Below, piece by piece: positions 15,472 to 23,339 of a stretch of DNA of 64,000 nt. A program made the translations under genes and the position numbers. Below the pieces are notes generated by a model. That model did not search any database. It was not told where the DNA came from and saw only the letters and a list, made by a program, of their open reading frames with translations. The first letter of the stretch is position 1. Every line of letters starts with the position of its first letter. This stretch comes from Candidatus Diapherotrites archaeon. Its GTDB lineage: Archaea; Iainarchaeota; Iainarchaeia; Iainarchaeales; 1-14-0-10-31-34. The stretch covers positions 1-64,000 of the forward strand of contig JBFMAK010000002.1 of the NCBI GenBank assembly GCA_040755695.1, in the 5' to 3' direction.

Positions 15472-17466
15472 ATGAAATTTAAAACAGCTTTAATTTTTTT
15501 TGGAGTCCTTTTAATATTAGGATTTATTAGCGCTACAGCGCCAACAGTGCTTGTCATCCAGCCAAACGGAAGCCAATACATTAAAGGAAGCTATACAATT
15601 GATTTTAATGTAACAGATAATGATTCAAATTCTATTGCTGACTCAAACCTGATGGCACGCATTTATTACAGTTCTACGCAGGGGGCTTTTACAACTTTAA
15701 TCACAGACTTAAACCTAATGAATACAAGCGTTTGCGGAGACCAAAATTTTGTAACAACAAATAATTGCACTTACAGCTGGAACACAGCAGTGGTCACAGA
15801 CGGAAACTATTTTATTGATATAAATGTTGTGGACAGCCTGCCAAACGGTACTTTCAGGGATTCAGGCTCAGATTCAAGCAATACAAGCTTTATGATAGAT
15901 AATACTGCTCCGACAACTTCATGGGATGGCAATACTACTTGGCAGAAAATTGATGCCAACATTCACTTGACCTGCGTTGACGCTTCAAACAACTGCCCTA
16001 CAACAAAATACAGGGTTGACACTGACTCATCAAGCACAGTTTCCTATGGCTCTTGGACTACATATGACACAAACATTTTCATTAATTCTGACGGAAACTG
16101 GGCTTTAGACTTCAATTCCACTGACGCAGCGCTAAATATTGGAGACGTAAACACTTTTTATGTGTTAATTGACCAGACTGCGCCAGTAGTAACAATATCC
16201 AATCCAGCAGACGGTTCAAGCCAGACATCAACTGGAGTAACATTAGTTTACAGCGCAACAAACACAGGAGACATAAACAAATATTACGTTCAAGTAGATT
16301 CAAATGGATGGGTAGACAACAGTACAAATCTTTCTTATGACTTTAATAATTTAACGACCGCAAGCCATACATTTTATGTTATTGCACAAACAAAATCAGA
16401 CGTAAACAGTTCAACTGCTTCAGTAACAATATCTGTAACCTCCCCGCCAGCGCCTAATACAGGAGGCCTAAATTACTGTCGTGCCCAATACATTGACGGC
16501 CATTATGGAGACATTTGCAATGATGATGAAGAATGTACAGGACAATGGCTCACTGCACTGGACTCTGATAGATGCTGTTCAGTTGAATGCACTCCTGCAG
16601 TTCAGGAAGTTTGCGGCAATGGAATTTGCACTGGAGACGAAAATGCAAGCAATTGCCCAGCAGACTGCCAAACAGAAACAAAAGAAACTGTATTAGAAAA
16701 AGTAATTTCATACAAACCCACTTCAGAGGAAATAAGGAATAAATTAACTGAAGTTGGAGCTTCAGAGAATGCAATAGAAAAAGCTTCTCAGGCAGTAGGA
16801 AAAACAACAGTAAGCAGAACAATTACAGTGGAAAAAATAACAGACACTATTACAGGAGAAATAAGTTATCAAACTACAATGACAATCAACATAAACAATC
16901 CAGGAAAAAAGAAAACAAACATAAAAATAATTGAATTCATTCCAAAATCAGTGGCATTAAACGCTTCACAAATAAAAAGCGATTTTGAATTCACTATATT
17001 AAAAGAAGACCCAGTAATTGAATTTTCAATTGACGAAGTTAACCCAAACCAGACAAAAAACATAACCTATACTATAGACGACGAGGTAAGCAATCAGGCA
17101 ATAAATGAAATGACTGCCCCAATAGTAGCAGAATTCGCAGAAGAAGAACCTCTAATAGACTTGTGCAAAGGAAAAAATTGTGATGACAATAATCCTTGCA
17201 CCCAAGATTCCTGTGATTCTACAACAGGAGAATGCTCTAACACAAACTTAACTGAAGGAACAAGCTGCGGAACAACCAAAGAATGCAAAAATGGGAAATG
17301 TATCACAAAAACAGTTACAGATGATGATGGCAAAGAACCACAAAAACCAGAAGAAACAGACTTTACTCCGTTCATTATTCTAATTATTTTAATAATTATA
17401 GCAGGAGCAGCATACTATTATTTTAAAATACAAAAACCAAAAAACGACTTAACCTACAAAAAATAA
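15472..17466 (+). CDS. Large surface protein with Ig-like and cysteine-rich domains
   Basis: The 664-residue protein has a signal peptide (1-22), Ig-like strand regions (about 25-330), a cysteine-rich repeat with CGNGICTGDENASNC (about 383-400), a CARDB-like or helical middle (about 410-560), a second cysteine cluster CKGKNCDDNNPCTQDSC (about 565-610), and a C-terminal helix (about 631-651) with a lysine tail. It should be anchored and exposed on the cell surface. It lies inside the tRNA-Tyr repeat array, so it may be exchanged between strains like adhesins in other mobile loci (inference). Confidence 0.8.
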   Translation: MKFKTALIFFGVLLILGFISATAPTVLVIQPNGSQYIKGSYTIDFNVTDNDSNSIADSNLMARIYYSSTQGAFTTLITDLNLMNTSVCGDQNFVTTNNCTYSWNTAVVTDGNYFIDINVVDSLPNGTFRDSGSDSSNTSFMIDNTAPTTSWDGNTTWQKIDANIHLTCVDASNNCPTTKYRVDTDSSSTVSYGSWTTYDTNIFINSDGNWALDFNSTDAALNIGDVNTFYVLIDQTAPVVTISNPADGSSQTSTGVTLVYSATNTGDINKYYVQVDSNGWVDNSTNLSYDFNNLTTASHTFYVIAQTKSDVNSSTASVTISVTSPPAPNTGGLNYCRAQYIDGHYGDICNDDEECTGQWLTALDSDRCCSVECTPAVQEVCGNGICTGDENASNCPADCQTETKETVLEKVISYKPTSEEIRNKLTEVGASENAIEKASQAVGKTTVSRTITVEKITDTITGEISYQTTMTININNPGKKKTNIKIIEFIPKSVALNASQIKSDFEFTILKEDPVIEFSIDEVNPNQTKNITYTIDDEVSNQAINEMTAPIVAEFAEEEPLIDLCKGKNCDDNNPCTQDSCDSTTGECSNTNLTEGTSCGTTKECKNGKCITKTVTDDDGKEPQKPEETDFTPFIILIILIIIAGAAYYYFKIQKPKNDLTYKK

Positions 17467-17482
17467 TTCTAATTTTGTAAAT

Positions 17483-17530
17483 TCCGGCAGGACTTGCACC
17501 GGTAGAGCAGTGTTGGGAGGCGGGATTTAT
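17483..17530 (+). repeat. tRNA-Tyr-derived site R1
   Basis: Long-form repeat: CCGGCAGGACTTGCACC, a short loop, then GTGTTGGGAGGCGGGATTT. The last part copies the tRNA-Tyr 3' acceptor strand (14326-14338). CAC/GTG can pair as a small hairpin. It lies 17 bp after the surface protein gene and before Fic. Confidence 0.8.
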
Positions 17531-17581
17531 TACTCAATTGTTGTTATTACTCATGCCTTTTTAAACATTTCTGAGTAATAA
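17527..17581 (+). promoter_or_regulatory. Direct and inverted repeats around the Fic promoter
   Basis: TTATTACTCA occurs at 17527-17536 and 17544-17553, 17 bp apart, and inverted (TGAGTAATAA) at 17572-17581. They flank the TTTTTAAAC promoter box. R3 is followed by a similar pair, TTATTACACA/CTATTACACA at 20599 and 20616, also 17 bp apart, before the second Fic gene. Confidence 0.6.
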
Positions 17582-17587
17582 CTAATT

Positions 17588-18520
17588 ATGGCTTATTTGG
17601 CAAAACAAAAGAAAGGCAAACAAGAATACTATTACCTGGTTGAAAACATTCAAATAGCCACTGGCAAGAGAAAGCAGCTTAGAAAATATCTGGGGAATGA
17701 AAAACCTTCTGAAACAAAGCTTCAAATACAGGTGGCAAAATTTGAAGAAGAAGTTGAAAAAGAAAAAATTAAATTGCATGGCTTTCACTATTTAACCAAA
17801 GATGAAATAACAGAGATCGACGAAATCAACAAAGAATTTTGGAAAAGATACAACAAACAAAATAAGACAGTGCAGGAACAATTTGACCAGAACTTTGTAA
17901 TGGCTTTTGTTTTCAACTCAAATTCAATTGAAGGCAGCACTTTAACACCAAAAGAAGTTGAACTGCTGTTAAGAGAAAATATTGCGCCGAATAAGCCGCT
18001 TGAGGATGTGCTTGAGGCAAAGAATGCAGAAAAAACGCTAAACTTTGTGAAAGAACACAAAGAAGAATTAACAGAAGAATTTTTGCTGAACGTACATGAA
18101 ATATATTTTAAAGAAACCAAACCTTACGTTGCAGGCAAATACAAAACAGCACAAAATAGGATAACTGGCTCTGCATTTGAGACCACCCCACCAAAACTTG
18201 TGCAAACAGACATAAAACTGTATTTCAAAGAATATGAAAAACTCAAAAAAGAATTACACCCACTGGAGCTTGCCGCTTGGGCGCACTGGAAGCTTGTAAG
18301 AATTCACCCATTCCAAGATGGCAATGGAAGAACAGCAAGAATAATAATGAATTTTGTTTTACACAAAAATGGCTATGCAATGATTGACATAAAAACAAAA
18401 GAAAAACAACAATACTTCAAAGCATTAGAAAAATGCCATTACAACAACAATGCAAGGGCGTTGGCAATCAGGCTTGTGAGAAGATTCAAAAAACAATACC
18501 AAAATGCGTTGAAAGGATAG
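17588..18520 (+). CDS. Class II Fic-family protein
   Basis: The 310-residue protein has the complete Fic motif HPFQDGNGRTAR (near 240), which AMP-ylates or otherwise modifies target proteins with a nucleotide cofactor. An inhibitory-helix motif SNSIEG, matching (S/T)xxxE(G/N), lies near residue 113. It therefore carries its own alpha-inh and needs no separate antitoxin. The N-terminal 60 residues are basic and strand-rich (YYYLVENIQ, KQLRKYLG) and are shared with the Fic protein at 20695. The promoter box near 17558 suggests a leaderless mRNA. The next gene starts 7 bp after it. Confidence 0.9.
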   Translation: MAYLAKQKKGKQEYYYLVENIQIATGKRKQLRKYLGNEKPSETKLQIQVAKFEEEVEKEKIKLHGFHYLTKDEITEIDEINKEFWKRYNKQNKTVQEQFDQNFVMAFVFNSNSIEGSTLTPKEVELLLRENIAPNKPLEDVLEAKNAEKTLNFVKEHKEELTEEFLLNVHEIYFKETKPYVAGKYKTAQNRITGSAFETTPPKLVQTDIKLYFKEYEKLKKELHPLELAAWAHWKLVRIHPFQDGNGRTARIIMNFVLHKNGYAMIDIKTKEKQQYFKALEKCHYNNNARALAIRLVRRFKKQYQNALKG

Positions 18521-18527
18521 GGATTGT

Positions 18528-19574
18528 ATGAAGCAAATTATTTCAACATTGGAATTAAAGGAAATTGATATTAAAAAATTAGAACCATTTATTGAGCGCT
18601 GGAAACAGATTAAAGACCTGCCTTGTGACAATATTGAATTTCATGAAACTGACAAAAACACTATTTTAGTTAAATTATATTACCCTTTAGATATTTTTGA
18701 CCGTTCAGTTTCACAGTTTGTAACAGTGCTGTTTGGGGAATTGTCATTTGTTAAGAACTTTGGAAAAGTAAAATTCTTAGAACTACAATTGCCAAATGAA
18801 GTTTACAAATGGTTTACAGGCCCAAAATTTGGAACTGAAGAAATAAAGAAGCGATTTGACGTTTCCAATTACCCGCTTTTAATGGCTATAATTAAACCTT
18901 CACTGGGAAAAACTCTAACCACAGAAATATTGGAAACAAAAATAAAATCTGTTTTATCAGGCGGATTCAATGCAGTAAAAGATGACGAAATGCAAGGGAA
19001 CTTAAACTATGCGCCATTGAAACACAGAATTAAACTTGCAAAGAAATATCAAAAATACATTCCAGCCATAAACTTGGATAAGGCAGAAGATTTTAGGAAA
19101 GTAGTATCTGATGAAAAAATAGGGGCGGTTCTAATCAATGCTTCTACTCTTGGATTTCCCTTGCTTCATGAAATCAAGAAAATTTCAAAAGTTCCCATAA
19201 TCTCACATCCTGCATTGCAGGGAGTTTATGGATATAGTTTTTCTCACAAAGTTTTTGCAATGCTGCACAGGCTGTTTGGCTGCGATGGTTACATATGCCC
19301 TATCGCAGACGTTGATTATTTTAATGTAAGCAAACAAGAAGAAAAAGAAATAATCATGGAATTTACAAAAGACTTGCCTATCAAAAAAACCATGCCATTA
19401 CTTGCTGGTGGGGCAAGAATCAATAGCTTGAAGAATATTATGGCGCCATATGAAAAAATGAGAATTCCTTATGGTTTGGTATTTGGCTATCAAATCTTTG
19501 CAGACGATAAGAAGTCTTCACAAATGTGTAAAAATGTGGTTGAAAAAGTAAGAAGAATTAAGCAAAATCTATAG
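18528..19574 (+). CDS. RuBisCO-like protein (form IV type)
   Basis: The 348-residue protein aligns with RuBisCO large subunits but is about 80 residues shorter. Seen in order: an N-terminal domain remnant, GPKFG (98-102), KPSLG (123-127, for KPKLG), GGFNAVKDDE with the carbamylation lysine at 151 followed by DDE, SHPALQG (near 226) at the place of HRAMH, and LLAGGARI. The lysines equivalent to K177 and the loop-6 K334 are missing, so carboxylation is unlikely. Relatives enolise other sugar-phosphate-like compounds. It shares an operon with Fic between R1 and R2. No pathway partners are seen. Confidence 0.8.
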   Translation: MKQIISTLELKEIDIKKLEPFIERWKQIKDLPCDNIEFHETDKNTILVKLYYPLDIFDRSVSQFVTVLFGELSFVKNFGKVKFLELQLPNEVYKWFTGPKFGTEEIKKRFDVSNYPLLMAIIKPSLGKTLTTEILETKIKSVLSGGFNAVKDDEMQGNLNYAPLKHRIKLAKKYQKYIPAINLDKAEDFRKVVSDEKIGAVLINASTLGFPLLHEIKKISKVPIISHPALQGVYGYSFSHKVFAMLHRLFGCDGYICPIADVDYFNVSKQEEKEIIMEFTKDLPIKKTMPLLAGGARINSLKNIMAPYEKMRIPYGLVFGYQIFADDKKSSQMCKNVVEKVRRIKQNL

Positions 19575-19610
19575 CTGCCAGCGTGGGAAAACAATAAAAG
19601 AATCGCTGAA

Positions 19611-19657
19611 TCCGGCGGGAGTTGCACCAGTAGATCGGTGTTGGGAGGCGGGACTTA
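19611..19657 (+). repeat. tRNA-Tyr-derived site R2
   Basis: Best example of the long form: TCCGGCGGGAG, TTGCACCAGTAGATCGGTG, then TTGGGAGGCGGGACTT. CACC/GGTG forms a clean 4-bp stem with loop AGTAGATC. GGCGGGA occurs twice in direct orientation 33 bp apart. Confidence 0.82.
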
Positions 19658-19724
19658 CCTATTAGAGCAACTCTCGCCTTTGAAACGCAAGGTTTATAAA
19701 AAGCACCAGGTATTACTTAATGAT

Positions 19725-20024
19725 ATGGAGCACGTGAGCATTAAATTGGATGCTGCCTTTGCAAAGCAGATTGAGAGAGACATGCGAGAATTCAATTACA
19801 CTACCAAAACAGAATTCATTAGAGAGTCCATTAGAGATAAATTAAAACAGCTGGCAGCAGAAAGAGAGAAAAAGAAAGCGTGGGAAGCACTATTTGCTGT
19901 AAGAGGAATACTCAAGGGAAAGGTGCCGATGCGAACCAGAGAGGAAGAGCAACAATTTGAGAAAAAGATTGACAGAGAAATAAGAGAACACTATGAAAAA
20001 AAATTTGGAATCAATCTAAAGTAA
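19725..20024 (+). CDS. Ribbon-helix-helix antitoxin-like protein
   Basis: From the ATG at 19725 the protein has 99 residues: MEHVSIKLDAAFAKQIERDM, then a helix pair (TKTEFIRESIRDKLKQL) typical of CopG/ParD-like RHH DNA-binding proteins, and a charged C-terminal tail. The AAGGTTTATAAAAAG promoter (19689-19703) gives a nearly leaderless mRNA. The gene converges on a PIN toxin with 14 bp of overlap at the 3' ends. Earlier in-frame starts fall in R2 and are rejected. Confidence 0.8.
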   Translation: MEHVSIKLDAAFAKQIERDMREFNYTTKTEFIRESIRDKLKQLAAEREKKKAWEALFAVRGILKGKVPMRTREEEQQFEKKIDREIREHYEKKFGINLK

Positions 20025-20439
20025 TGTCCTCTGGCATTGTCACCTCAACAATTGAAGCCAGCAAATCAAAGAAATGCTTGTCCCGCGCAACCAGTACAGC
20101 CTTATTGTCCCTCGCTATAATTGTATGAAGAACATCCTTGAAAGGAAGTTGCCTGTTTCTCTTTTGCCATTCTCTTCTTGCTTCAGAAACCTGCTCAGCG
20201 CTAGCGGAAACTTTCCTGATAATGCCACTAAAAGAGGAAAAAATCTCTTTTACTCGCTCCTTTGAAAGCCTACGCTCCAACTCAAGAACAACAGTATCGG
20301 AAACAAGAATCTCAATGTCTTTTTCCCTGCACTGTCGCAGGAACTGAAAAGCGAATTCGCCAAGAGGCTTAATGCCGTCTTTTCTGTCTTCAAAGTAATC
20401 ACGCCAGATTGCAGTGTCAAGATAAAATTTTTGCTGCAT
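20011..20439 (-). CDS. PIN-domain toxin
   Basis: The 142-residue protein begins with YLDTAIWRDYFEDR (first metal-binding aspartate), has VSDTVVLELERR (acidic residues of helix 2), LPFKDVLHTIIARD and a late LVARDKHFF. This is the VapC-like acidic quartet for Mg-dependent RNA cleavage. It is convergent with the RHH gene, an unusual layout since VapB/VapC pairs are normally tandem. Its ATG is about 25 bp from an ATTTAAAT box on the minus strand. Confidence 0.85.
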   Translation of the reverse strand: MQQKFYLDTAIWRDYFEDRKDGIKPLGEFAFQFLRQCREKDIEILVSDTVVLELERRLSKERVKEIFSSFSGIIRKVSASAEQVSEARREWQKRNRQLPFKDVLHTIIARDNKAVLVARDKHFFDLLASIVEVTMPEDITLD

Positions 20440-20464
20440 AGTAACAACTATTGCTTAACATTAT

Positions 20465-20511
20465 TTAAATTTGCCACAGCAAATTTAAGTATTTAAAGCA
20501 GAGCTTTAAAT
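20465..20511 (+). repeat. Two adjacent AT-rich hairpins
   Basis: TTAAATTTGC-CACA-GCAAATTTAA (20465-20488) and ATTTAAAGC-AGA-GCTTTAAAT (20491-20511) are perfect inverted repeats upstream of the PIN promoter. Both are built around GC-A-rich loop-GC centres, like those at 37769-37809 and in the tRNA-Asp intron. Confidence 0.65.
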
Positions 20512-20556
20512 TATTTAAAACAAATTAACCAGCAGCAGGTAAGCAATGGCTGAAAT

Positions 20557-20608
20557 TGTCGGGACTCGCACTCACAGCTGGGGGTTGAGAGGCGGGATTT
20601 ATTACACA
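20557..20608 (+). repeat. tRNA-Tyr-derived site R3
   Basis: Long form: GTCGGGACTCGCACTCACAG, then GGGGGTTGAGAGGCGGGATT. ACTC can pair with GGGT where R2 has CACC/GGTG, so pairing is kept with different bases. It precedes the second Fic gene. Confidence 0.78.
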
Positions 20609-20694
20609 TTTTAGTCTATTACACATAGCTTTTTTTGCCAATGTAGCCAAAATTTTAGATATATTTAAAAAATGTAGCCGTCTATTATATCAAT

Positions 20695-21648
20695 ATGTTT
20701 ATCGAAATAAAAAAAGTCGGAAACAAGAAGAAATATTATCTAGTTCATTCATTTAGAGATGGAAAGAAAGTTAGAAAAATTCGAAGATATCTGGGGAGCA
20801 ATCTAAGCAAAGAAAAACTTGTACAAATGAGGGAAGTTGCAGAAAAACAAATTTTACAAAGAGTAAAAATATTTAAGAAAATAAATGACCCGCTGCTTGA
20901 AGTTTTAACAGAAGAAGAAATAAAAAAAATAAAGGAACTTGAAACAAAAAAGGCCTTTAAAATATTTCATTTATCTGAAGAACAATGGCAAAGATTCTCA
21001 GAAATATTCACCTACAATACTAACGCAATTGAAGGAAGCGAACTAACCCAAAAAGAGGTAAACCAAATATTAGAAAAAGACAAATGGCCTGAAGATAAAA
21101 CTAAAGAAGACATTTCAGAAGCATATGGCGTTACAGAAGCAATCAAATTTATAAGAAAAACAAAAGAACACATTTCGATTGAACTAATCAAACAAATCCA
21201 CGAAATTGTTTTCAGAAATAGTAAGCCATTTGCCGGCAAAATAAGACAAAAAGGAATAGAAGTTGTTGTAAGAGACGGTCTTGGGAATATTGTTCATCAA
21301 GGAGCGCCATCAGAAAAAACTGCTGAATTACTAAAAGAACTATCACAATGGTACAACAAATACAAAAACAAATACCCCCCCATTTTACTCGCAACAGTTG
21401 TACACAACCAGTTTGAAAACATTCACCCTTTTCAGGACGGAAATGGGAGAGTTGGAAGAATACTAATGAACAATATACTAATAAAGCACGGATTGCCTCC
21501 AGTAAACATTGATTTCAAAAACAGGAAAAAATACTATGAATCATTGCAAGAATATGAAAACAACCATGACATCAGACCAACAATCGAATTACTGCTTGAT
21601 GAGTACAAAAAGCTAAGAAAGCAATTAAAGGCGACTACAAATAAATAA
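20695..21648 (+). CDS. Class II Fic-family protein (second copy)
   Basis: The 317-residue protein has HPFQDGNGRVGR near 243 and the inhibitory motif TNAIEG near 107, so it is a self-inhibited Fic enzyme. Its N-terminus (KKYYLVHSFRDGKKVRKIRRYLG) resembles that of the Fic protein at 17588, and both follow a long-form repeat with 17-bp-spaced direct repeats. They are diverged paralogs within the same array. The TATATTTAAAA box near 20658 suggests a leaderless mRNA. Confidence 0.9.
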   Translation: MFIEIKKVGNKKKYYLVHSFRDGKKVRKIRRYLGSNLSKEKLVQMREVAEKQILQRVKIFKKINDPLLEVLTEEEIKKIKELETKKAFKIFHLSEEQWQRFSEIFTYNTNAIEGSELTQKEVNQILEKDKWPEDKTKEDISEAYGVTEAIKFIRKTKEHISIELIKQIHEIVFRNSKPFAGKIRQKGIEVVVRDGLGNIVHQGAPSEKTAELLKELSQWYNKYKNKYPPILLATVVHNQFENIHPFQDGNGRVGRILMNNILIKHGLPPVNIDFKNRKKYYESLQEYENNHDIRPTIELLLDEYKKLRKQLKATTNK

Positions 21649-21663
21649 AATGTAGCCGCCCAA

Positions 21664-21712
21664 ATTCGGCGGGATTTGCACCAGCAGATCGGTGTTGGGA
21701 GGGGGGATATTT
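21664..21712 (+). repeat. tRNA-Tyr-derived site R4
   Basis: TTCGGCGGGATTTGCACC, loop AGCAGATC, GGTGTTGGGAGGGGGGAT. Only one base of the acceptor copy differs (GGCGGGA to GGGGGGA). It begins 15 bp after the Fic stop. Confidence 0.8.
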
Positions 21713-21746
21713 TACCTTTTTTTATGAGCAAGAAATAGCAACGTCT

Positions 21747-22466
21747 TTATCTTTTTCCTCTTTTTGGTTTTCCTGCAATTCTTTCATCAAAAGGCACTTC
21801 AGTAATAGCATGCCTTTTTTCTGCGGAAAAATAAACAATCAAACTATAGTTTATCTGGTCTTTAATCAGTTGAGGCAAATCAGCTTTTCTATCCCACTTA
21901 GTCAAAGCAACAAAAAAAGCAAGGTCAGCAGTTCCCTGAATATCCCCAAAATCAGGCCTGTTCCTAAACCTTCTTACCGCTGCATCAATTATCCCAACAT
22001 GCTCTTCATACAATTTATTTCTTTCGGCTTCACCTAAAAGATTCAGCACAGGCAAATCTTCAACATACTTCGATTCTCCAAAAACTTTCCCCAGCCTGGA
22101 TGCTGCAGCCTTCAAAGCCCTCTCACGCCTCTGCTCAGGAGTCAAAGAAGCTATAGCCTTCAAACCTTTCAAAGCCCTCTCACGCCTCTGCTCAGGAGTC
22201 AAAGAAGCTTCTCTCTTCAAAGCCCTCTCACTTCTATCATAAGATGATAAAACAGCCCTTCTTTTTTCCCACAACAACGCTTTTATTCTTGCAGGAGTTA
22301 CAGCTTCTTTTTTTGGAAAAACCTGGCTTAAATAAACACTAACCGTTGATCGCGGAATGCCATACTTTTCGCTAATTTCTGTAACAATCTGCTGTCTTGG
22401 AGTTCCCTGCTTTAGCCCCTCAGCCATCCTCAAGAAATAAACAGGCAAAAACCTCTTTCTCGCCAA
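21747..22466 (-). CDS. HTH protein with a sigma-region-2-like segment
   Basis: The 239-residue protein starts at a TTG 8 nt after GGGAG. An N-terminal HTH is visible (QIVTEISEKYGIPRSTVSVYLSQVF, about 27-51). Then comes a basic linker with a duplicated SLTPEQRRERALK repeat (about 88-125). The C-terminal part (about 150-215) reads YEEHVGIIDAAVRRF...DFGDIQGTADLAFFVALTKWD, which resembles sigma-70 region 2. Archaea do not use sigma factors, so a DNA- or RNA-polymerase-binding role is speculative. It is the only gene between R4 and R5 and lies on the opposite strand to most array genes. Confidence 0.6.
   Translation of the reverse strand: MARKRFLPVYFLRMAEGLKQGTPRQQIVTEISEKYGIPRSTVSVYLSQVFPKKEAVTPARIKALLWEKRRAVLSSYDRSERALKREASLTPEQRRERALKGLKAIASLTPEQRRERALKAAASRLGKVFGESKYVEDLPVLNLLGEAERNKLYEEHVGIIDAAVRRFRNRPDFGDIQGTADLAFFVALTKWDRKADLPQLIKDQINYSLIVYFSAEKRHAITEVPFDERIAGKPKRGKR
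22111..22230 (-). repeat. Internal coding repeat in the sigma-like gene
   Basis: A 42-bp unit occurs at 22111-22152 and 22168-22209 without change, with a 15-bp third start at 22216-22230. Unit starts are 57 and 48 bp apart, multiples of three, so the repeat stays in frame and encodes SLTPEQRRERALK twice. Confidence 0.85.
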
Positions 22467-22548
22467 AAAACATCTCCCAAATAAACTAATTCTAATAAAT
22501 AATGAACATTAACACCTATAAAATAATAACCATAAACACAGCCATTTT

Positions 22549-22594
22549 CGTCGGGGAGTTGCACTCACAGATGGAGGTTGGGAGGCGGGATTGA
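22549..22594 (+). repeat. tRNA-Tyr-derived site R5
   Basis: CGTCGGGGAGTTGCACTC, ACAGATG, GAGGTTGGGAGGCGGGATT. CTC/GAG replaces the CACC/GGTG stem of R2. It lies upstream of an antitoxin/RelE operon. Confidence 0.8.
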
Positions 22595-22627
22595 CCTCTG
22601 GAAAGACCGCCGACTAGAAAGGTTTAT

Positions 22628-22646
22628 AAATTAGTTTAACTAATTT
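22628..22646 (+). promoter_or_regulatory. Palindromic operator at antitoxin/RelE promoter
   Basis: A perfect 19-bp palindrome (AAATTAGTT-T-AACTAATTT) directly follows and overlaps the GGTTTATAAA promoter box, 18 bp before the ATG. Autoregulation by the antitoxin is the likely use. Confidence 0.68.
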
Positions 22647-22664
22647 TATATTAGGTGAAATTAT

Positions 22665-22928
22665 ATGCAGAAAACTGTGACCATGAATGTTAAAGTAAAA
22701 GATTATACAAACAGAGTAATTGGTGTTGTTAAAGAGAAGTATGGCTTGAAAGACAAGGGCGAGGCCCTTGACAAGTTTGCCGAGCTTTGCGGGGAGGAAT
22801 TTGTCGAGCCTGAAGTAAAGGAAGACGTCATTAGAGAAGTCATTGAATCTTGTGACAGGCACATCAAAAAATACGGCTTCAGAAGCAGAAGTGTTAAAGA
22901 TTTGCGGAAGATTATTGAGGCGAAGTAA
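22665..22928 (+). CDS. Antitoxin-like protein of a RelE pair
   Basis: The 87-residue protein begins with a strand VTMNVKVKDYTNRVIGVVKEKYG resembling a short RHH or DUF2683-like DNA-binding part, followed by charged helices. It ends one base before the GTG start of a RelE-type toxin. Promoter and palindrome lie just upstream. Confidence 0.72.
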   Translation: MQKTVTMNVKVKDYTNRVIGVVKEKYGLKDKGEALDKFAELCGEEFVEPEVKEDVIREVIESCDRHIKKYGFRSRSVKDLRKIIEAK

Positions 22929-23210
22929 GTGCCATTCGAATACGACTTCAGCGATGGGTTAGAGGAAACTCTTGAAAAGCTGTTCAAGAAAGACAAAAAC
23001 CTCTACGACTCTTTGATGAAAAAAATTGAAGAAGTTGTCTCAAGAGATGAAACCACAATAGGATTCTACAAAAATCTGCGATACGATTTGAAGGAATTCA
23101 AAAGAGTTCACGTTGCGAAAAGCTTTGTGCTCTTCTTCAAAGTATTCAAAGAAAAAAATTTCATTATTTTTGATAAATTTGGGCACCACGATGATATGTA
23201 TAGGCGATAA
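22929..23210 (+). CDS. RelE/YafQ-like toxin
   Basis: The 93-residue protein starts at a GTG that directly abuts the antitoxin stop. It has the compact RelE/ParE layout: an N-terminal helix pair (EETLEKLFKKD...LMKKIEEVV), central strands with LRYDLKEFKRVHVAKSFVLFF, and a final FDKFGHHDDMYR, where the HHDD-Y tail matches RelE/YafQ RNases. It probably cleaves mRNA on the ribosome and is neutralised by the product of 22665. Confidence 0.82.
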   Translation: MPFEYDFSDGLEETLEKLFKKDKNLYDSLMKKIEEVVSRDETTIGFYKNLRYDLKEFKRVHVAKSFVLFFKVFKEKNFIIFDKFGHHDDMYRR

Positions 23211-23248
23211 AATGAACCACAAACCACACACCAAAAACTACTTTCTGG

Positions 23249-23274
23249 ACAGCACATCCGGGAGGCGGGACTTT
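23249..23274 (+). repeat. tRNA-Tyr-derived site R6
   Basis: This short form is closest to the tRNA itself. GCACATCCGGGAGGCGGGA (23252-23270) matches tRNA-Tyr 14318-14336 at 18 of 19 positions, covering part of the T-loop, the T-stem 3' strand and the acceptor. Confidence 0.85.
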
Positions 23275-23339
23275 TTCTCAATAAAAAGGCACGCCGGACG
23301 GCAATAGGTTTATAATCTGTTTACATTATAATATATTGT

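Noticed and set aside
17483-22594. R1-R5 as standard integron attC sites
   Set aside because: The right core GTTGGGA is one base off GTTRRRY and no RYYYAAC partner is present on the left; no IntI gene is in the window. They are reported as tRNA-derived sites instead.
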